64,000 nt of DNA. It comes from Ignavibacteriaceae bacterium (GTDB taxonomy: Bacteria > Bacteroidota > Ignavibacteria > Ignavibacteriales > Ignavibacteriaceae). Below, piece by piece: positions 24,111-32,958 of this stretch. How positions within the stretch are numbered: position 1 is the stretch's first letter; each line of letters opens with the position of its first letter. The notes below the pieces were generated by a model. It searched no databases. It was given only the letters and a program-made list of their open reading frames with translations, and had not been told where the DNA came from. The stretch spans positions 1 to 64,000 of the forward strand of contig JALNZG010000008.1 of NCBI GenBank assembly GCA_023229425.1, given 5' to 3'. Made by a program: the position numbers and the translations under genes.

Positions 24111-25244
24111 TTAGTTTGATTCGCTTCCGAGGGACATCGCTTCCTTCAATGAATCAAAAACCATTTCAGCAGAAATTAAATCCATACAGGAGGGAGAAAA
24201 GTCACACCTCATTTTATAACAAACCAGACAATCCGTTTGTGGAGAAATTTTTGTAATTCTACCGTAGTCCTCAATTTCATTTGAGGATGTTGGACCGAAA
24301 AGACAGATGATCTTTTTTCGAAAAGCGGTAGCAGCGTGAAGTCCCAGTGTATCGCCGGTGATAAAGATATCCGAAAGATCAACTAAAGAAAAGAATTGGC
24401 GCAGCGAGTTCTCTGCACCAGTATCAATAATAAAAGGGAATTGACTTGCTAAATAAGTATTTTTTTCTTTTTCATCTTCACCGCCATAAAGCAAGATCCC
24501 AATGTCGCTTGAGTATCCATTAATCATTTGGATCAAGTGAACGAACTGCTGAATACCCCATTGTTTATATTGCCAGCGTGAACCTGCGCCTGTATTCAAT
24601 CCGATAATTTTTTTATATTTTTTTAGATCATGCTGCGCAGAAAAATCTTCAGCAAATTTCTTTTCATCTTCACTTAAGGAGAGAACAATTTCACCTTTTT
24701 CATATTCTAGTCCGCAAATTTCGTGAAGGATTTGCTGATAGGTTTTCAAATTTACTTTTTTCTTTTGATCAAATGCACCGAGTTCAAGCCACTCAACAGC
24801 CGCCTCGTCAAAAGGTTGAATCTTTCCCTTTTTATCAAGATAAAACCCTTTTTTGTTTTTTGCTTTGATCCATGAGGCAAAAGCACCGCTTTGTGTTGAT
24901 GCATCGGGATGGATCAGCAGATCAAATTCCAAGGCAAGAAGTTTTGAAACCGTATCGTGATTTTCCAAAATTAAAATCTCATCAACAAAAGGATTATTAA
25001 AGAAAATTGGCTGAGCGTTCCTTTTTGTAAACCAGGTGATGTGGGAATTTGGGTATTTTTTCTTCAAAGCTTGAAGCAATGAAGTTGTTCTAAGAACATC
25101 TCCGCTTGCATCGAATTTGATGATAAGAATTTTGAATCCGACTGGTTTATAATTAATGCAATCATTGCACATTGTGCCGAAATTTTTGTTAAAGCTGCAT
25201 GGTCTATCGCCGGGGAAATGCCGGCAGTTGGTATTTAAAATCAT
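24111..25244 (-). CDS. Glycosyltransferase family 9 with Cys-rich N terminus
   Basis: This 377-aa ADP-heptose:LPS heptosyltransferase-like (GT9) protein transfers sugars in LPS-core-type synthesis on the cytoplasmic face. The first Rossmann half starts at KILIIKFDASGDVLRTTSLL, and the sugar-nucleotide half includes IGLNTGAGSRWQYKQW and GDTLGLHAATAF, with LFGPTSSNE. The N terminus, CRHFPGDRPCS then MCNDC, has four cysteines (C7, C16, C26, C29), and a further CLVCYKMRCDFSPSC cluster occurs near the C terminus. That many spaced cysteines suggests a metal site or an Fe-S cluster joining the ends. It overlaps the next gene by 4 bp, so both form an operon. Confidence 0.87.
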   Translation of the reverse strand: MILNTNCRHFPGDRPCSFNKNFGTMCNDCINYKPVGFKILIIKFDASGDVLRTTSLLQALKKKYPNSHITWFTKRNAQPIFFNNPFVDEILILENHDTVSKLLALEFDLLIHPDASTQSGAFASWIKAKNKKGFYLDKKGKIQPFDEAAVEWLELGAFDQKKKVNLKTYQQILHEICGLEYEKGEIVLSLSEDEKKFAEDFSAQHDLKKYKKIIGLNTGAGSRWQYKQWGIQQFVHLIQMINGYSSDIGILLYGGEDEKEKNTYLASQFPFIIDTGAENSLRQFFSLVDLSDIFITGDTLGLHAATAFRKKIICLFGPTSSNEIEDYGRITKISPQTDCLVCYKMRCDFSPSCMDLISAEMVFDSLKEAMSLGSESN

Positions 25245-26416
25245 AATAAAGTATCCGTAATAATTTTATCAAAAAGTTGTGCAATAGAAGAAAACTGATT
25301 TTGAGAAATTCTATCCCCGACATTTTTACTGAAGTTTACGGTTTTCCGCAAAAAATAAAATTCTTTAATCCCATTTACGATGGCTTCGGGAGATTCCGGT
25401 TCAACGATGATACCTGTTTTTTTATCATCTACAAATTCAGCTAAACCGCCGACGTTTGTAACCAAAACCGGTTTGCTAAATCCATAAGCGACATTGAGAA
25501 TACCGCTTTGTGTAGCGCTCCTGTAAGGGAGAATAACTAAATCTGCGACTGAATAGTATTTACTGACTTCCTCATTTGCAACAAATCTATTTTCCATTTT
25601 AACATAATTTGTTAAGTGCAGTTTTGAAACAAGATTTTCGTAAAAAGAAAATTCCTCGTAGGATTCGCCAACAACTAAGAGTTTTATATTTGGAATTTCT
25701 TTTAGCAACACAGGCATTGCATGTAAAAGAATATCAAGTCCTTTATACTTACGGATATATCCAAAGAAAAGAAGAACAAAATCATCATCGGAAAAAGCGA
25801 AATCTCTTTTATGCGATTTATTTTTTTTGTCTGACAAGTTTGTTTGAGTGTCCGGCAGATTGTAACAATCATAAATCGGTAATTCGGAGCGATAAGTTTT
25901 TCTGTTGCGTGAAATATTTGCCAAATCTTTTTCGACTTTTTCAGAAAGTGATAGAAAAGCGGAAGCGTTTATCAAACCGATTTTGGTCAGCAGACGATCA
26001 ATGATATGTCCCTCGTGTGAAATAAAATTCTCTGTAATGAAAAGGATTTTCTTTTGATATTTCTTCCCTAAGAATGAAGAAATGGAAAAATGACAGAAAG
26101 AAAAAAACGGATGCCACCAATCAAAAACTACTAGATCGGGATTAATTTCTTTAATCCGTTTTGCAGTTTTCAACCAGGATAAAGGAGAAATTGAATTGAT
26201 GATCCGCTCACTTTGCGCGGGTTTTAGCGTAACACTACTCTGATCAAACTGCGTTGTGCCCGGGAATAAAAATGAGGGATAAAGAAGTGTATAGTTGAGA
26301 ATTGTAACGTCAAACTGTTTCGATAATTTTTCATATAAATGGGCGATGAAAAGTGAGTTTCCACCCCGGTATGGATAAGCCGGACCTACAATTGCGATTT
26401 TCTTTTTTTGCATCAC
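25241..26416 (-). CDS. Glycosyltransferase family 4
   Basis: This 391-aa GT-B enzyme has IVGPAYPYRGGNSLF near the N terminus (glycine-rich acceptor loop) and in the C-terminal half FFGYIRKYKGLDILLHAMP, the E-x7-E-type region near SATQSGILNVAYGFSKPVLV and TNVGGLAEFVDDKKTG. It would transfer a sugar from a nucleotide sugar in polysaccharide or glycolipid synthesis. Its stop overlaps the GT9 start (ATGA), indicating translational coupling, so both probably build the same glycan. An MM start allows either of two adjacent ATGs. Confidence 0.9.
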   Translation of the reverse strand: MMQKKKIAIVGPAYPYRGGNSLFIAHLYEKLSKQFDVTILNYTLLYPSFLFPGTTQFDQSSVTLKPAQSERIINSISPLSWLKTAKRIKEINPDLVVFDWWHPFFSFCHFSISSFLGKKYQKKILFITENFISHEGHIIDRLLTKIGLINASAFLSLSEKVEKDLANISRNRKTYRSELPIYDCYNLPDTQTNLSDKKNKSHKRDFAFSDDDFVLLFFGYIRKYKGLDILLHAMPVLLKEIPNIKLLVVGESYEEFSFYENLVSKLHLTNYVKMENRFVANEEVSKYYSVADLVILPYRSATQSGILNVAYGFSKPVLVTNVGGLAEFVDDKKTGIIVEPESPEAIVNGIKEFYFLRKTVNFSKNVGDRISQNQFSSIAQLFDKIITDTLL

Positions 26417-26545
26417 ATTCTGATTATTTATTTCTTATCTCAAAGTTAAAGAAAAATTTCGGAACGATCCTTCGGAAAAGGTGAACCAAAATGAACAATT
26501 AAAATAATCTAATCCAAGATGCATTTTCTTTCTCAATTGAAAAAG

Positions 26546-28003
26546 TTATTTCTGATCTTTCCTGCCTGACGGCGAGGTAGGTTCAATTTGTAAGATCAGC
26601 GCTTGAACATGAGTGTCATTTGGTTTTTGTTTTTGAGCTTTCTTCAATGAGCGAAGTGCTAATCCCTTATTACCGTCAAGGTTGAATGCTTCTCCCAAAC
26701 CAATAAAGCCATCAGTAAAAGTAGTGTCGGTTTCTGTTAATTTTGTAAAAGCGCGAATTGCATCTTTCGTCCGGTTTGAAGCCAGAAGGTCATAACCGAA
26801 ATCTTTTTTTTCATCATTTGAAAGAAGAAAATGTTCATCCTTTTTCTTCTCAAGAGAAGTCCAAAAAGCTAAAGCAGAATCAATGGACACAGTCACCGCA
26901 ATTTTTGTCAGAGTATCACTTAGTGAAAACTTAGGAAACGAAACGTCTCCACCCGAATAAAGCGCTGCAATCTCATCCGCAACGTTGATGAGATTTCTAT
27001 CTCTACAATTAATAAGATGAACGGAAGCTAAATTTAAATCAGGATAACACATAAAATGAGAAACAAAACCGGTTCCACCACCGGCATGTCCGTAAAATTT
27101 TCTGCCATATTTATCAACGCCGAAATCAAGTCCCAATCCATATTGAATTTTTGTACCATTGACTAAAACCGTTTCGGTGAGCATAGTATCAAGCGTTTGT
27201 TTTTTTATTAATTTATTTTGAAGAAGTCCATTGCTGAATTTTAATAAATCCTCAACCGTTGAAAGAATTCCGCCTCCGGGGAATTTAATTGTTAAATCGA
27301 CTAATTGTGCATTTTCGAATTCTCTTAATTCATTTTTTTGATACCCTTTTGCGCGGTTAAAAATAATTTTGTTGTGAAAATCAAGTTTAGTGGAATTCAT
27401 TGTTGCAGGCTCAAAAATGTTTTTTTGCAGGTAATCTTCAAAAGATAAACCTGAAACTTGTTCGATGATTCCGGCTAAAAGATTATACGCTAATGTGGAA
27501 TACAAATATTTTGTTCCGGGCTGATATTCAAGAGTATCTTTAGCTGCATACAATACAGTTTCGCGAACAGATCTGAAATTTATTTTACTGTTAAATTCTT
27601 CCTCGTTTTTGTAAGAACGAATTCCTGAAGTATGGTTTAAAAGCTGGCGGACTGTGAATACCCATTTTTTTTGAGGGATATAGGAGAGGTAATTTCTCAC
27701 ATCACTATCAAGATTCATTTTTCCTTGTTCAACAAGTTGCATAACTGCAACGGCAGTAATTGATTTTGAGATAGATGCAACGCGGTACAATGAATTTTTT
27801 GCAGCCGGAACATTATTTTCCAAATCAACGCTGCCGGTATAATTCGTCCAAATGATTTTATTATTTTCAATTAATCCTGCCGAGACGGATGGAAGCGAAT
27901 TTTTTTTAACGTATTCCTCACAGTAGAGATTTAACTTAAACAGAACACTCTGTGAAAAACTGACGGTTAAAAAGAGAAGTGATAATAAAATTGTTTTTTT
28001 CAT
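26546..28003 (-). CDS. Serine hydrolase (beta-lactamase/D-Ala peptidase class C fold) with TPR-like tail
   Basis: This 485-aa protein has a signal peptide (about 1-18). The catalytic motif SISK (S77-K80) starts the beta-lactamase-like domain. The second motif reads YSTLAYN where class C enzymes have YSN, and HAGGGTGF is the third motif (HxG), so the active site is largely kept. Residues of about 400-470 are helical repeats resembling TPR units (AIRAFTKLTETDTTFTDGFI, GLALRSLKKAQKQKPND). The extreme tail SPSGRKDQK is encoded by a GC-rich repeat (26561-26581), so the real end may once have been elsewhere. Likely an envelope peptidase or esterase; beta-lactam resistance is not implied. Confidence 0.88.
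   Translation of the reverse strand: MKKTILLSLLFLTVSFSQSVLFKLNLYCEEYVKKNSLPSVSAGLIENNKIIWTNYTGSVDLENNVPAAKNSLYRVASISKSITAVAVMQLVEQGKMNLDSDVRNYLSYIPQKKWVFTVRQLLNHTSGIRSYKNEEEFNSKINFRSVRETVLYAAKDTLEYQPGTKYLYSTLAYNLLAGIIEQVSGLSFEDYLQKNIFEPATMNSTKLDFHNKIIFNRAKGYQKNELREFENAQLVDLTIKFPGGGILSTVEDLLKFSNGLLQNKLIKKQTLDTMLTETVLVNGTKIQYGLGLDFGVDKYGRKFYGHAGGGTGFVSHFMCYPDLNLASVHLINCRDRNLINVADEIAALYSGGDVSFPKFSLSDTLTKIAVTVSIDSALAFWTSLEKKKDEHFLLSNDEKKDFGYDLLASNRTKDAIRAFTKLTETDTTFTDGFIGLGEAFNLDGNKGLALRSLKKAQKQKPNDTHVQALILQIEPTSPSGRKDQK
26561..26581. repeat. GC-rich palindromic repeat at the end of the serine hydrolase
   Basis: CCTGCCTGACGGCGAGGTAG plus one G is an imperfect palindrome like the core at 15634-15650. 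It lies in the last codons of the serine hydrolase and supplies its final SPSGR residues. Confidence 0.5.
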
Positions 28004-28032
28004 GATAAATTAATTTTGTGGAGCTTTAGAAA

Positions 28033-28074
28033 AGCCTGTTTAATCCCGATCTCATCGGGACAACTAAACAGGCT
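28033..28074 (-). terminator. Terminator-like hairpin after clpP
   Basis: AGCCTGTTTA (28033-28042) and TAAACAGGCT (28065-28074) form a 10-bp stem, with an inner CCCGAT / ATCGGG stem. On the - strand it is followed by TTTTC. It lies 8 nt after the clpP stop. Confidence 0.55.
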
Positions 28075-28082
28075 CAAGAAGA

Positions 28083-28694
28083 TTATGGTCTTTTTTCTAA
28101 AATATTATCGATAATATTATAAGTCTTAGCTTCTTCGGCGGAAAGAAAATAATCTCTATCGCAATCTTTAGTAATTTCTTCAATGGATTTTCCGGTATGG
28201 GCCGCTAAAATTCTGTACAACGTATCGCGGGTTTTAATCATCTCTCTCGCATGAATTTCGATATCGGTAGTTTGTCCTTGCAAACCGCCAACCCACGGTT
28301 GGTGGATCATAATTCTCGAATTAGGAAGCGAAGTCCTTTTTCCGGTTTGACCTCCGGCTAATAAAATAGCGCCCATGCTTGCCGCCATTCCAACGCAGAT
28401 AGTAGCAACATCCGGTTTGATATATTTCATCGTATCATAAACTGCTAATCCAGCTGAAACGCTTCCACCCGGAGAGTTGATATAAAGATAGATATCTTTT
28501 GACGCATCTTCCGCTTCAAGAAAAATTAATTGTGCAATGGTTAAACTTGCAACATGGTCGTCAATAGCGGTACCAAGGAAGATAATTCTTTCTCGTAAAA
28601 GTCGGGAATAGATATCCATTCCGCGTTCGCCGCGTCCGGTTTGTTCGATAACGTAAGGAACTAATTGATTAAAAATTTCAATGTTTTTCTGCAT
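28083..28694 (-). CDS. clpP: ATP-dependent Clp protease proteolytic subunit
   Basis: This 203-aa serine protease is the ring-forming proteolytic core of Clp complexes. The triad is complete: S106 (AASMGA), H131 (RIMIHQPW) and D177 (ITKDCDRDYFLSA). The start MQKNIEIF (28694) is chosen because family members begin just before the VPYVIEQ region. An in-frame upstream codon at 28730 would only add 12 basic residues overlapping the trigger factor gene. With this start the frame overlaps tig by 17 nt, so the two are coupled. Trigger factor and ClpP are usually neighbours, with clpX next; no clpX lies here. Confidence 0.95.
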   Translation of the reverse strand: MQKNIEIFNQLVPYVIEQTGRGERGMDIYSRLLRERIIFLGTAIDDHVASLTIAQLIFLEAEDASKDIYLYINSPGGSVSAGLAVYDTMKYIKPDVATICVGMAASMGAILLAGGQTGKRTSLPNSRIMIHQPWVGGLQGQTTDIEIHAREMIKTRDTLYRILAAHTGKSIEEITKDCDRDYFLSAEEAKTYNIIDNILEKRP

Positions 28695-29988
28695 GTACTT
28701 CTTCCTTTTGCGAAAAGACTTCAGGGTCAATTCGTTTTATTGTATTTGATTTTTTAAGAAAAGAATAGAATTCGTTCAGTAAAAGTCTGTTTTTCATTTC
28801 TTCAGATTGATAATGTTTAAGCAGAACATCAGCGGCAACACCCATTTTATCTGCGTTTTCTTCCGAAAGTTCTTTAAGCCTTTCCTCGGACAAAATGATT
28901 TTTTCTTTTTCAATAATTTTATCTTTTAAGAGAATCCATTTTACTGAATTTTCTGCTTTTAAAGCTAATTTTTCACGAATCACTTCCGGTTTTACTTTTT
29001 TATTCTTCTTTTTATAACTGTCAATTTCATCTTTAACAAGGTGGTCTAAATAATTTTGAATAAAAACCTTTGGCGGACTGAATTGATTATTTTGAAGAAC
29101 TGCTTGTTCGAGTTTCAACTCAGCCATATCGTTGATACTTGATTCATAATAAGAAAGTAAATCTTTTTTGATGCTTTCTCGAAGTTCTTCCTCTGTGGAA
29201 ATTTTATCTCGGGTAATTTTTTTTAAGAATTCTTCATTTAATTCCGGGTAAATGATTTTTTGAATACTTTTAATTTCAACGGAATATGAAATCTTATGAT
29301 GTTCATGTGGTACGTCGTCATGATGGACATGCGGTTCATCAAAGGAGAAAGAAAAAGTCTCACCAACATGTTTATTCAATGCATTATCGTAAATCTCTTT
29401 ATTAATATTTTTATTTGTGAGATTTATTTTGTAATCGGATTCCATTTTTATTCCGGTTGAAGAACCGTCTGCACCAGCAGAAAAAATATCAGCGGTAAGC
29501 AGATATTTTTCGTCTTCAACAGTTTGGGCATTCTCATAAACTGCATTAGCTTCCAAAATCCGTGTCACTTCACTTTCAACTTCAACTTCAGTTACTTGGA
29601 AATCGGGAACTTCAATCTCCAAACCGGTATAACCTTGAGGCTCGAGTTTAGGGAAAATTTCATAGCTGACTTTAAAAGTAAGTTTTTCATTAGGTTTAAA
29701 ATCAATATCAGTTAGTGAGGGTTCGTTTAACGGTTTTAAATTTTGTTCTTTCTCAATTTGCCAGAATAATTTGTTCGCAACTTTTTCGGCAGCAGTATAT
29801 TCAAGTGAATCACCATAAATTCTCTTTAAAACAGCCGGAGGGACTTTTCCTTTTCTAAATCCATCTATCTGAATAGTTTTAACGTGTTTCTGAACCTCAG
29901 CATCAAGTGAACTTTTTATTTCATCATAAGTTGCAATTACTTCAAGTTCATTCACGGATTCACTTATGATGTTTATTTTCGTTTCCAA
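28678..29988 (-). CDS. tig: Trigger factor with a histidine-rich loop
   Basis: This 436-aa ribosome-associated chaperone carries the ribosome-binding signature GFRKGKVPP near residue 43. Domains are the N-terminal ribosome-binding part (1-120), the PPIase-like middle (140-245) and the C-terminal helical arms. The longest frame starts at 30042, but this lies inside tRNA-Leu, so I place the start at TTG 29986-29988, with AGAGGT 4-5 nt before. No ATG occurs in the first 180 codons, so a rare start is needed. The PPIase region has a His-rich loop, HVHHDDVPHEHH (about 220-231), as in SlyD-type metal loops, an unusual feature. It is coupled to clpP. Confidence 0.93.
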   Translation of the reverse strand: METKINIISESVNELEVIATYDEIKSSLDAEVQKHVKTIQIDGFRKGKVPPAVLKRIYGDSLEYTAAEKVANKLFWQIEKEQNLKPLNEPSLTDIDFKPNEKLTFKVSYEIFPKLEPQGYTGLEIEVPDFQVTEVEVESEVTRILEANAVYENAQTVEDEKYLLTADIFSAGADGSSTGIKMESDYKINLTNKNINKEIYDNALNKHVGETFSFSFDEPHVHHDDVPHEHHKISYSVEIKSIQKIIYPELNEEFLKKITRDKISTEEELRESIKKDLLSYYESSINDMAELKLEQAVLQNNQFSPPKVFIQNYLDHLVKDEIDSYKKKNKKVKPEVIREKLALKAENSVKWILLKDKIIEKEKIILSEERLKELSEENADKMGVAADVLLKHYQSEEMKNRLLLNEFYSFLKKSNTIKRIDPEVFSQKEEVHAEKH

Positions 29989-30013
29989 ACTAACCTCTAT
30001 ATTAATAAATTTG

Positions 30014-30095
30014 TGCGAAAGGGGGGACTCGAACCCCCACATCTTTCGATACTAGATCCTAAGTCTAGCGCGGCTGCCAATTACGCCACTTTCGC
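30014..30095 (-). tRNA. tRNA-Leu (anticodon UAG)
   Basis: The reverse strand folds as an 82-nt cloverleaf: acceptor GCGAAAG / CTTTCGC, D arm with AATTGGCAGCC, anticodon stem CTAGA / TCTAG with loop CTTAGGA, a long variable arm typical of leucine tRNA, and T arm GGGGGTTCGAGTCCCCC. The anticodon TAG reads leucine CUA codons. CCA is not encoded. It lies just upstream of tig and overlaps its apparent longer frame. Confidence 0.95.
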
Positions 30096-30129
30096 ATTAA
30101 AGTTGTGACAATTTTTGTATTTGCTAAAA

Positions 30130-30161
30130 CAAATATAATTCGGAACAAAAACTTTAGCAAA
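30130..30161 (-). promoter_or_regulatory. Promoter for tRNA-Leu (and possibly tig-clpP)
   Basis: On the reverse strand TTTG (30158-30161) and TATATTTG (30130-30137) are separated by 20 bp, an exact match to both Bacteroidota promoter boxes. The tRNA 5' end is about 35 nt downstream. Confidence 0.65.
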
Positions 30162-30235
30162 TATCTTGCCAAGACATTATCTTTTAAAAGCTAATTATTG
30201 CAAATTTTTGTTAAAAAAACAGAATAAAATTATAT

Positions 30236-30243
30236 TACATTTG
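30236..30243 (+). promoter_or_regulatory. Possible promoter -7 box for the PP2C operon
   Basis: TACATTTG matches TAnnTTTG exactly, 37 nt before the phosphatase start. The nearest TTTG (30207-30210) is 25 bp upstream, farther than usual, so the match is only half convincing. Confidence 0.35.
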
Positions 30244-30280
30244 CAATGTATTTTATCATTTACATCCTTTAAGCTATTAC

Positions 30281-31009
30281 ATGATTGTTAACTATATTTT
30301 TGCTTCACATCTCGGAAAAAGAAGATCAATTAACGAAGATTCCGTGAACGTCTTTAATCTCGATGACGGACTGCTCTCCATTGTATGCGATGGTTTAGGC
30401 GGAAATCGAGCCGGAGATGTAGCCTCAAAAACTGCTGTGGAAACTATTTATAACCATTTCCTTCAAAATCCCGAAGTGGATAATCTTATTAAAATGAATG
30501 CTGCATTAACGGCTGCTCATAAAATACTTTTAGAGAAGGGGAGAGAATCTGCACAATATAAAGGAATGGCTACGACTGCGGTAGTTGTTTTTATTGCGGG
30601 AAACGCTGTTTATTGGGGACATATCGGAGATTCCCGCATTTATTTTTTAACGGAAAATAAATTAAGGCAAATCACAAAGGACCATTCACTCGTTCAAAAA
30701 ATGGTTGATAATGGGTTGATCACCTCCAAACAGGCTGAAAAACATCCGCACAGAAATATTATTGTGAAAGCCCTAGGGGAGGAAAACGACTGTTCGCCGG
30801 ACTGCGATTATTTTTATCTTAGCGAAGATCAACAATTTAAACTCCTACTATGTACTGATGGACTTTGTGGTGTTTTGAGTTTTAATGAAATATTTAAACT
30901 CTTATCTCATGGAGAAAATCTTGAAGAAATTTCACAACACATTTTCAGACTAGTTGAAGACTTAGGTTCTCCTGATAATTTTTCCTATGTAATTATTAAC
31001 AACATTTAA
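30281..31009 (+). CDS. PP2C-family protein phosphatase (Stp1 type)
   Basis: This 242-aa PPM/PP2C phosphatase removes phosphate from Ser/Thr residues with two metal ions. The metal-site aspartates are visible: INEDS near residue 20, CDGLGG (about 37-42), CTDGL (about 195-199) and the late SPDN. ATTAVVVFIAGNAVYWGHIGDSRIY is the conserved central block. No membrane segment or signal peptide, so it is cytoplasmic. It precedes a transmembrane Ser/Thr kinase by 14 nt. Such pairs set the phosphorylation level of shared targets. The phosphatase probably also counters that kinase. Confidence 0.94.
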   Translation: MIVNYIFASHLGKRRSINEDSVNVFNLDDGLLSIVCDGLGGNRAGDVASKTAVETIYNHFLQNPEVDNLIKMNAALTAAHKILLEKGRESAQYKGMATTAVVVFIAGNAVYWGHIGDSRIYFLTENKLRQITKDHSLVQKMVDNGLITSKQAEKHPHRNIIVKALGEENDCSPDCDYFYLSEDQQFKLLLCTDGLCGVLSFNEIFKLLSHGENLEEISQHIFRLVEDLGSPDNFSYVIINNI

Positions 31010-31023
31010 CAATTGATACCGTT

Positions 31024-32946
31024 ATGATTGGATCATTAGTAGAAAATTATAAAGTAGTTTCTGTTCTCGGCGAAGGGGGAATGGGAATTGTCTACAAAGC
31101 TTTCGATATAAAATTGGAACGATTTGTAGCACTGAAAGTGCTTAACCAGACCGGCTCACTAAACACAAATTTTGTTGAACGGTTCAAGCGCGAGGCTAAA
31201 AATCAAGCTAAACTGAATCATCCCAATATTGTTTCTGTTTATGGTTTTACAGAGCAAAACGGCATTCTCGGCATCGTGATGGAATATGTTGAAGGAGAGA
31301 CTCTTGAAAAACTCATCACAAGAAAAAATAGATTAGACACAAAAGAAGCTTTGCAACTTTTGCTGCAAATGTTAGAAGGAGTCGGGCACGCTCATAGTAA
31401 AAGTTTTATCCATAGAGACATTAAGCCATCCAACATTATTCTGAATAAAGAAGGTGTTGTTAAAATAATGGATTTTGGTATTTCCAAAGCTTTATTTGAT
31501 AAAGGAATTACGAAAACCGGAACGAAAATAGGAACACTGCTCTATATGAGTCCTGAGCAAATTCGTGCAGAAGAACCTACAAAACAAAGTGATATATATT
31601 CGATCGGGATAACGCTGTACGAAATGCTTGCGGGGAAAACTCCTTTTGATAAAGGGACTGAATATGAAATTATGGAAGCTCACTTAAAAAAGACTCCCCC
31701 ACGGGTTTCCATCAACTCAAGCGCCATACCCCCTGAACTTGATAAAATTGTTTTCAAGGCTTTGGATAAAACGATATTTAGACGTTATAAAAACTGCGAA
31801 GAATTTTCAGAAGATGTGAATCATGTTTTGCAGAAGATAGATAAATCAGGTGTTGAAAAAACGGAAAAAGTTAAGACGAAACAGAAACCCGTTGATAAAT
31901 TCAGAGAAGATAAAATTAGAAAACTGAAAACAGCCTTCTTTGTTCTTCCAGTTTTGGCAGTGCTTATTTTTCTTGCCTATTTTATTTTCAATGCGGTAGC
32001 TGCGTATTGGCCAGGTTTAACTACTAAACCAATTATGCCTACTGATACAACTGCCAGATATAACACACGTCCGGTAGTTACAACTTCAGTTAATTGGCTG
32101 AAGATGAATTCAGGAACACAAAATAATTTAAACGGAATCACTTTCTCTACAGACGATCTTGGTTTTGCTTGCGGAGAAAAAGGAACAATTCTAAAGTCTT
32201 CTAACTATGGCGCCGATTGGATCGAACTTCTCCCAAAGGTTGATTCATTAATTACTTTTACCGATATAAAATTTCTCTCCTCAAATTTAGGATTATTAGT
32301 AAGTGACGACGGTAGAATATTTCGAACTGAAGACGGCGGAAACACATGGCAAAATATTCTTCAATTGAACGGAGAAAATTTCTTTCGCATTTATGAAAAC
32401 AGAGGCGTGAGCTTTGTTTGTGGTGCAAAGGGAACTATTCTAAAATCAAATAACGGCGGATACACTTTCCGGCGGGTTAATTCAAATACTACAAATCTTC
32501 TTTTCAATCTTTTTTTTATTGATGAAGCAAGAGGCTTCGCTGTTGGCTGGAACGGCACAATATTAAAAACGACCGACCAGGGAGAAAATTGGGTGAGTCA
32601 AAATAAATTTACCGATACATATTTACGCGACATTTTTTTTGTTGATAGATCAAATGGAATTGTTATTGCCGGTGGTGGTGAAGTTTTTAAAACTGAAGAT
32701 GGAGGCTCGAAATGGGAAAAAGTTTCTTCCGGTTTGGCTTCCGGGTTGCTTTCTATCTCTTTTACGAATAAGACGAATGGATTTATTTCCTGCAATAAAG
32801 GAGAAATTTTGGTTACAAGAGACGGCGGAATTAATTGGGAATTATCTAACTCAGGTGGTTTTACTGCGTTAAATCGTTTGGTAGTCACTCCGTCGAAAAA
32901 AGTTTTTTCAGCAGGTGTCTTCGGTTCTATATTTTCAAATAAATAA
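31024..32946 (+). CDS. Transmembrane Ser/Thr protein kinase with YCF48-type sensor
   Basis: This 640-aa Hanks-type kinase has a cytoplasmic catalytic domain (about 9-270): glycine-rich GEGGMG (16-21), K38 (VALKVL), HRDIKPSN (130-137), D150FG and an activation segment ending SPEQ. A basic juxtamembrane linker leads to one membrane span (about 303-328). The outer part (about 350-640) consists of repeated YCF48/BNR-like propeller blades such as TEDGGNTWQNI, SNNGGYTFRRV, TTDQGENWVSQ and TRDGGINWEL. In Firmicutes and Actinobacteria kinases of this topology, PASTA repeats sense the cell wall. Here a propeller takes that place. It is followed 12 nt later by murA. Probably senses an envelope signal; ligand unknown. 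Confidence 0.93.
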   Translation: MIGSLVENYKVVSVLGEGGMGIVYKAFDIKLERFVALKVLNQTGSLNTNFVERFKREAKNQAKLNHPNIVSVYGFTEQNGILGIVMEYVEGETLEKLITRKNRLDTKEALQLLLQMLEGVGHAHSKSFIHRDIKPSNIILNKEGVVKIMDFGISKALFDKGITKTGTKIGTLLYMSPEQIRAEEPTKQSDIYSIGITLYEMLAGKTPFDKGTEYEIMEAHLKKTPPRVSINSSAIPPELDKIVFKALDKTIFRRYKNCEEFSEDVNHVLQKIDKSGVEKTEKVKTKQKPVDKFREDKIRKLKTAFFVLPVLAVLIFLAYFIFNAVAAYWPGLTTKPIMPTDTTARYNTRPVVTTSVNWLKMNSGTQNNLNGITFSTDDLGFACGEKGTILKSSNYGADWIELLPKVDSLITFTDIKFLSSNLGLLVSDDGRIFRTEDGGNTWQNILQLNGENFFRIYENRGVSFVCGAKGTILKSNNGGYTFRRVNSNTTNLLFNLFFIDEARGFAVGWNGTILKTTDQGENWVSQNKFTDTYLRDIFFVDRSNGIVIAGGGEVFKTEDGGSKWEKVSSGLASGLLSISFTNKTNGFISCNKGEILVTRDGGINWELSNSGGFTALNRLVVTPSKKVFSAGVFGSIFSNK

Positions 32947-32958
32947 AACGGATATCGT

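Noticed and set aside
28021..28082. Riboswitch or attenuator before the serine hydrolase gene
   Set aside because: The hairpin lies just after clpP and its loop is itself a simple stem; a terminator is the simpler reading.
30014..30042. Trigger factor starting at 30042
   Set aside because: This start lies within tRNA-Leu on the same strand, and the extra 18 residues do not match the family N terminus. TTG at 29986-29988 fits with a ribosome site.
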